A stretch of DNA of 64,000 bases from Chitinophaga sp. Cy-1792. Lineage in GTDB: Bacteria; Bacteroidota; Bacteroidia; Chitinophagales; Chitinophagaceae. The translations under genes and the position numbers were made by a program. The DNA is taken from assembly GCF_011752935.1 (NCBI RefSeq), contig NZ_VWWO01000001.1, forward strand, positions 1,364,001 through 1,428,000, read 5' to 3'. The notes beneath the pieces are model-generated. The model did no database searches. It worked only from the letters and a program-made list of their open reading frames with translations, and was not told the origin of the DNA. This document shows, one piece after another, positions 60,701 through 64,000 of this stretch (position 1 is the first letter of the stretch; the number at the start of each line of letters is the position of its first letter).

Positions 60701-61155
60701 AGATGTTTGATACCGGTTCTAATCCTGAAACAGATAACCAATACCGCTACGACGAAGTAGTGAAAGGACTGAAAAACTATATTGGTAAAGGTGTGAAAGT
60801 AATCAGCGGTGAAGTAACCTACGATAACTTCGGCCGTATCACTAAAGATACCCGTCAGTATGCGCCAAACGATGTTCAGGTAAGCTACCAGGATTATATG
60901 CAGACATGGGGTAACTCTTACGAAGTTGGTGTGATGAGCAAAAGCTTCGTTAAGCTGAGAGAAGTATCTATCGCTTATCCACTGCCTAAAGCATGGTTTG
61001 GTAAATCAGGTATTAAAAATGCATCTGTTGCAGTTACCGGCCAAAACCTGCTGCTGCTGACCAAATTTAAATTCGCTGACCCGGATATTGATACTGAAAA
61101 TATGAACTCCCCTGCGCAACGTATGGTAGGTGTGAACATAAAAGTAGGTTTCTAG
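57754..61155 (+). CDS. SusC/RagA TonB-dependent transporter with STN domain
   Basis: 1133 residues. Signal peptide ends IQASAQ. An STN signalling domain (about 24-95; TVNDALKAITKEFKADFVYD) comes first, then a carboxypeptidase-like domain (about 125-205; VKVTGIITDESGQRIPNVGV), plug (about 210-325; LGEVVVTALGVKREEKALGY, MLKGSTAAALYGARGSAGAI) and barrel ending MVGVNIKVGF. STN domains couple TonB receptors to FecR proteins, matching the FecR/sigma pair across the divergent gap. It imports oligosaccharides together with SusD. Codon use is strongly optimised. Confidence 0.97.
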   Translation: MMLRCFKRLLVLLLLVGVGIQASAQKATTVNDALKAITKEFKADFVYDPQVVKNKTTNYNLNFSGKSLEDVLKGVLYPNGLVFLYVKPNYYTIVEKDRLGEYQNPSTKVDDDNAKISSQSNEKVKVTGIITDESGQRIPNVGVVEKGTTNAVMSKEDGSYTITVSNANAVLTFTSIGYTPVTETVGGRNNIQIKLQESTKQLGEVVVTALGVKREEKALGYAVQTVKGSNMQTVKGVDLGTSLTGQVAGLVVKNSTEFNGQPALEMRGETPLLVIDGVPYGNMTLRDVPTDDIESINMLKGSTAAALYGARGSAGAIMISTKRGKEDRLSVDVNSNTMFTLGYLAIPKTQTSYGHGLGGKINTDYVWGPKLDIGQTAVQWNPITKQNEEMPLVSSGKDNLKNFMQTGLITNNSIAVTKGGKNGFFRAGVNHVYNKGQFPNQKLNILNYTMSGELKAGDKFSLESHMGYTRTEAPQLWGGGYGTQGYIYQILMWTGADYDIRQYKDYWVTPNTKQNWLYNAWYDNPWLIANEKLRSTEQNKLNASLTMNYAFSKDLKLMFRNGYDYFKNEDGIRNPAGIFSTNGATFNTIPGSTTMGNTFNFAFSGKGLYGMDETWGNSINSDLILTYNKQIKKFNIDALGGGSLFYFKNREFGAQTRNGLAVPGWYSLANAVASTTAGVDAIKNNYGTWSKQTNSIYGKVTASYNNFAYVDFTGRNDWSSTQPASQRSYFYPSVAASVVMSEFIKMPEWVDLWKVRGSWTITKTPLDIYANNLSYTINNSWGNSSASTPDNLAGASLLPTTTRTWEFGTAGYLFGKRLHVDAAYYTKLYYNQQLKQTLAPSSGYASTLINTGETYARRGIELTLDGTVMTGKHFQWNSMINFASQHRYYVDIDPVYSAKNPWTVAGGRYDVFANTGMADRDPDGNVIHQNGKPLMSKYSKQFGYSDPNFTFGFVNNFNIYNFNVTISIDGRIGGVMYDYIYAKMFDTGSNPETDNQYRYDEVVKGLKNYIGKGVKVISGEVTYDNFGRITKDTRQYAPNDVQVSYQDYMQTWGNSYEVGVMSKSFVKLREVSIAYPLPKAWFGKSGIKNASVAVTGQNLLLLTKFKFADPDIDTENMNSPAQRMVGVNIKVGF

Positions 61156-61170
61156 TAGAATCATATCGGA

Positions 61171-61200
61171 AAGCGCCACCAATACTTAATGGTGGCGCTT
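61171..61200 (+). terminator. Hairpin between susC and susD
   Basis: AAGCGCCACC (61171-61180) pairs with GGTGGCGCTT (61191-61200), ten bases of loop. No strong T-run follows. It lies inside the operon, so it may lower downstream expression or protect the upstream message rather than end transcription. Confidence 0.6.
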
Positions 61201-61217
61201 ATCAAAAAACTGAAAAA

Positions 61218-62759
61218 ATGAACAAACATATTTCAAAAATATCTATCATCACAGCACTGGCGGCTGGTATTGGCCTCAGCAGCTGTACCAAGAAGTTTGA
61301 TCAGATTAACACCAATCCGGATAAACCTTCTACCGCTTCCTCTGCATGGCTGGCTACCAATATCCTGACCTCCGTTACTTCTAAAGATATCGCTTCTGCT
61401 ACCGACTTCCGTCAGCCTTTCACACTCGGCAAATATATTTGCTGGACTGAACAGGCGAGCGCTTACCAATACAATAAATTTGACAGGGTTTCTTTCAACA
61501 GATTGTTAGTATTGAGAGATATAACTGCAATGGTGAACAATACCGCGGCCGGCGATCTGAAAAATTCATATAATGGTTTTGGGCACTTTATCCGTGCATG
61601 GCAGTTCTTCCAGACCACCATGCAGGTAGGTGATATCCCTTACTCTCAGGCAGTACAGGGATCTACAGGTGTTATCAAAGCAAAATATGATACACAGAAA
61701 GAAGTGTTTATCGGCATCCTGAAAGAACTCGACCAGGCAGATTCCCTGCTGGCAAAAGGTGTTGACTTCTCCGGCGACTTCATCTACTCCGGTAGTGTGG
61801 ATAAGTGGAGAAGACTCGCAAACAGCTTCCAGCTGCATGTACTGATGAACCTCGTGAAGAAAACCGGCGACGCAGACCTGGATGTTATCAACAGATTTAA
61901 AGCAGTGGCTCAGCGTCCGCTGATGAGAGACTACACCGATAACTTCGCTGTAACCTATCAGGCTTCTGCAGGTTATTGCTACCCATGGAGCAATACCGCT
62001 GCACAGATCAACTCTTTCGTGATCTATCCGATGATGTCCACCACCCTGGTCGATTTGTTGAAAACTTCGCAGGACAAACGTCTGTTCTACTTTGCAGAAC
62101 CTACTCCTGCTCAGCTTAAAGCCGGTAAAACGATGTCAGACTTTGATGCCTATATGGGTGTAGAACCTTCTGATCAGTATACTTCTACTACCGACAAAAA
62201 AGCTGCCGGTAGCTACTGTGATGTGAATAAACGTTACGTAGAAATGTACAATGCAGAACCTGTTGGCTTGCTGAACTACTGGGATGTACAGTTCCTGTTG
62301 GCGGAAGCTACCGTTCGTGGCTGGATCAGCGGTACCGCCGCTGAAACCTACTACGAAAACGGTATCAAAGGCCACCTGAATTTCCTGGCGAAATATGCAC
62401 CTGCATCCTATGCACATAACATGGCTATCGATGCTGCCTATATCAGCTCATTCCCTGCTACTGTTGCACTCACAGGTACTACAGAAAATCAGATCCAGCA
62501 GATCATCACCCAGAAATATATCGCCGGATTCTTCCAGAATTCCGATTTCAACGCCTGGTATGAAAACAGACGTACAGGTTACCCTGTGTTCAAACTGAAC
62601 AGCAGCACCAACCTGAACGTTCCATCCACCAGCTTCCCGCTGAGATGGATGTACCCTACCAATGAACTGAATTATAACTCGGACAATTTGAACGAAGCTA
62701 TTCAACGTCAGTTTAAAGGCAATGATGATTGCTCACAATCCATGTGGCTCCTCCAATAA
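61218..62759 (+). CDS. SusD/RagB family nutrient-binding lipoprotein
   Basis: 513 residues, lipobox LSSC (Cys23) after MNKHISKISIITALAAGIG. It contains KFDQINTNPDKPSTASSAW (SusD-like opening), GHFIRAWQFFQTTMQVGDIP, and the C-terminal YWDVQFLLAEATVRGWI and FPLRWMYPTNELNYNSDNL, all typical of the SusD/RagB (SusD-2) group. It caps the SusC channel encoded 62 bases upstream. It is followed by a terminator at 62788. Confidence 0.96.
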   Translation: MNKHISKISIITALAAGIGLSSCTKKFDQINTNPDKPSTASSAWLATNILTSVTSKDIASATDFRQPFTLGKYICWTEQASAYQYNKFDRVSFNRLLVLRDITAMVNNTAAGDLKNSYNGFGHFIRAWQFFQTTMQVGDIPYSQAVQGSTGVIKAKYDTQKEVFIGILKELDQADSLLAKGVDFSGDFIYSGSVDKWRRLANSFQLHVLMNLVKKTGDADLDVINRFKAVAQRPLMRDYTDNFAVTYQASAGYCYPWSNTAAQINSFVIYPMMSTTLVDLLKTSQDKRLFYFAEPTPAQLKAGKTMSDFDAYMGVEPSDQYTSTTDKKAAGSYCDVNKRYVEMYNAEPVGLLNYWDVQFLLAEATVRGWISGTAAETYYENGIKGHLNFLAKYAPASYAHNMAIDAAYISSFPATVALTGTTENQIQQIITQKYIAGFFQNSDFNAWYENRRTGYPVFKLNSSTNLNVPSTSFPLRWMYPTNELNYNSDNLNEAIQRQFKGNDDCSQSMWLLQ

Positions 62760-63106
62760 TAGGAATATATAACAAGGTTATCAGTTCAAAAAAGCAGTGT
62801 CGTATCTACGGCGCTGCTTTTTATTTGTATTTTTCTGACAGATGATTATCATTTTTTAAAATCCCCATTACTTGTTAAACAATACTGTACTCTTTTTTAC
62901 AACTATTAAATTTCATTTTAACCAGACGAAATTTTTTCATCTTTTTAAAAATAAAAATCAACAATAGCTTGGAAACTTTATATAGAATAGCCTCGAAAGC
63001 CCTATCCATTCGAATTGTCAATAAAAATTGAGTGCTAATAGAATTTTAACACGTAATCGGTCAAAAGAATTTCATTATTAGGAGGCACTCTATTATATTC
63101 GTCTTA
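62760..63106. other. 347-base gap after susD
   Basis: Holds the susD terminator; the remaining 280 bases are AT-rich with no open frame or repeat that I can support. Confidence 0.6.
62788..62825 (+). terminator. Terminator after susD
   Basis: AAAAAAGCAG and CTGCTTTTT flank imperfect pairs (GTGTCG against CGGCGC) in a hairpin with T-run, about 30 bases after the SusD stop. Confidence 0.75.
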
Positions 63107-63703
63107 ATGAAGACAAACAGGCCAATACCCTTCGAAGTACATCTGACCATTTCCGAAATTACGCAGGAACGCGTGGCCTCATTTTCTGATTGTTGCAACC
63201 GGTTGTCGGCCCGCCCCTTACTCATCGAACTCTCAAAAGGTACCTGCATTCAGCAACCAATGCTATATGCGGTATTGTCTACAAACTCCTACCAGGAAGT
63301 ATTGCAGCAGTGTGATAGTTATACAGAATCGCTGATCGCGAATGATTTTTTTGTAAAGAGAAGTAAAATAGAAATACCCGCAGATCACGCTTTTTCCTGG
63401 ATAAATGATGGAGATTACCCACCGTATTTTGAGTGGAGAGGAAAAATAGATTTTATAAAAAAAGAGGAACTGATGCGACTTTGCGAGTTGTACAATGTAC
63501 GTTTATCGCAGAACGCACTACGTAACGACCCCGATAACCGCTTCATCACCCTGCGCGAATATGCAGACGAGGAATTGTTTCAGGCAAGAGTAAAAGCGGT
63601 GAAGAACGGCCTGACTAAAGGCGGATGGAACCTGCAAAAGCAGCAGTTCGAGTACTGCATTTACGATACCAACCGCTCCATGGACGCCGGCTGGCTGGAC
63701 TAA
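63107..63703 (+). CDS. Protein of unknown function
   Basis: 198 residues, starts MKTNRPIPFEVHLTISEITQ. No signal peptide or membrane segment, and no catalytic motif I recognise. Several charged and aromatic clusters (YPPYFEWRGKIDFIKKEELM, KKGLTK-like basic region near 170, ends SMDAGWLD) suggest a compact soluble protein. Composition and the complete frame support a real gene. Convergent with the Nudix gene; no operon partner. Confidence 0.6.
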   Translation: MKTNRPIPFEVHLTISEITQERVASFSDCCNRLSARPLLIELSKGTCIQQPMLYAVLSTNSYQEVLQQCDSYTESLIANDFFVKRSKIEIPADHAFSWINDGDYPPYFEWRGKIDFIKKEELMRLCELYNVRLSQNALRNDPDNRFITLREYADEELFQARVKAVKNGLTKGGWNLQKQQFEYCIYDTNRSMDAGWLD

Positions 63704-63739
63704 AAAAACTATGTTGATAACTTCGTATATACTATACCG

Positions 63740-64000
63740 TTAATCCACCAACCCATCTTCCCTAAGCTTACGAAACGCATTGATAACACCAATTACCTGG
63801 TGTTCTTCCAGTTTATATTCGGCTTCGCTGAAAAATCGGATAGCTGCAATTTCTGCGGTGGGTTGCGGTGTTTGCTGTAGCTGGCAAATGAAGGCATGCT
63901 GCTTCATCAGCACGTCTTTTTCACCGAATGCAGGGGCTTCCATGTAATAATATAGCTGCAGCTGCTCCTTGTTAAGATCGATATCCAACTCTTCTCTTAT
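63740..64000 (-). CDS. Nudix hydrolase, C-terminal part, cut by window edge
   Basis: The minus-strand frame is open to the window end and reads IREELDIDLN before QLQLYYYMEAPAFGEKDVLM. The REEL pattern is the end of a Nudix box (GX5EX7REUXEEXGU), so this is the C-terminal 87 residues of a Nudix hydrolase; the catalytic box proper and the start lie outside. The tail AEIAAIRFFSEAEYKLEE is usual for MutT-like nucleotide pyrophosphohydrolases. Substrate unknown. Confidence 0.7.
   Translation of the reverse strand: MREELDIDLNKEQLQLYYYMEAPAFGEKDVLMKQHAFICQLQQTPQPTAEIAAIRFFSEAEYKLEEHQVIGVINAFRKLREDGLVD

Overview
The window reads as chromosomal DNA of a Bacteroidota bacterium, most likely a soil or plant-associated Chitinophaga-like member of the Chitinophagaceae. 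The evidence is SusC/SusD-type outer-membrane systems, many short-lipobox lipoproteins, ECF sigma/FecR pairs, a LytS/LytTR two-component pair, DUF3127, DUF4843 and PKD-like families, and promoters of the Bacteroidota type (TTTG, about 18-21 bases, then TAnnTTTG) before several genes and both tRNA loci. Genus assignment is inference.

Layout. 1-3.4 kb: tail of a SusCD locus (5'-truncated SusD, DUF4843 lipoprotein, PKD-like lipoprotein). 3.9-9.7 kb: housekeeping (secA, deoC, a SPOR protein overlapping an M20 amidohydrolase). 9.9-12.8 kb: a leftward ABC transporter/GntR operon with a palindromic operator at its promoter. 12.9-20.7 kb: glyA, a sugar nucleotidyltransferase, a nitronate-monooxygenase-like flavoprotein, a NatAB-like ABC exporter, a COG2509-type FAD protein and DUF3127. 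21.3-23.4 kb: dnaA, then tRNA-Ser(GCT) and tRNA-Pro(TGG). 23.5-31.7 kb: an R2K-type ATP-grasp protein, a small plug-like secreted protein, and a TonB receptor followed by three lipoproteins (beta-helix, phytase-like propeller, metallophosphoesterase), probably a scavenging system for a phosphorylated nutrient. 32.1-34.8 kb: a His/Pro-rich repeat lipoprotein, an ECF sigma factor and a 542-residue protein that seems to join an inner-membrane helix to an outer-membrane barrel.

35.0-45.3 kb is an accessory region built against a second, identical tRNA-Pro. Fragments of the tRNA 3' end recur at 35151 and 39764, and a degenerate copy of the flanking repeat lies at 41572. The region carries three sulfatases, a DUF1254 protein and an AT-rich serine hydrolase of the beta-lactamase fold. 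45.5-51.7 kb holds mixed envelope genes: a 4-TM protein, a PI-PLC-like lipoprotein, an FkbM methyltransferase, an acyltransferase 3 and the LytS/LytTR pair.

51.7-62.8 kb is a complete predicted polysaccharide utilisation locus. ECF sigma, FecR, SGNH hydrolase, EEP-family hydrolase and GH3 beta-glucosidase run leftward; SusC (with an STN signalling domain) and SusD run rightward. SusC is expected to report ligand to FecR, which controls the sigma factor. The window ends with an unknown 198-residue protein and the C-terminal part of a Nudix hydrolase.

The observations most worth following are the sigma plus trans-envelope protein module, the repeated tRNA-Pro scars around the sulfatases, the 11-bp direct repeats before the TonB receptor, and a 26-nt element shared by the two tRNA loci.
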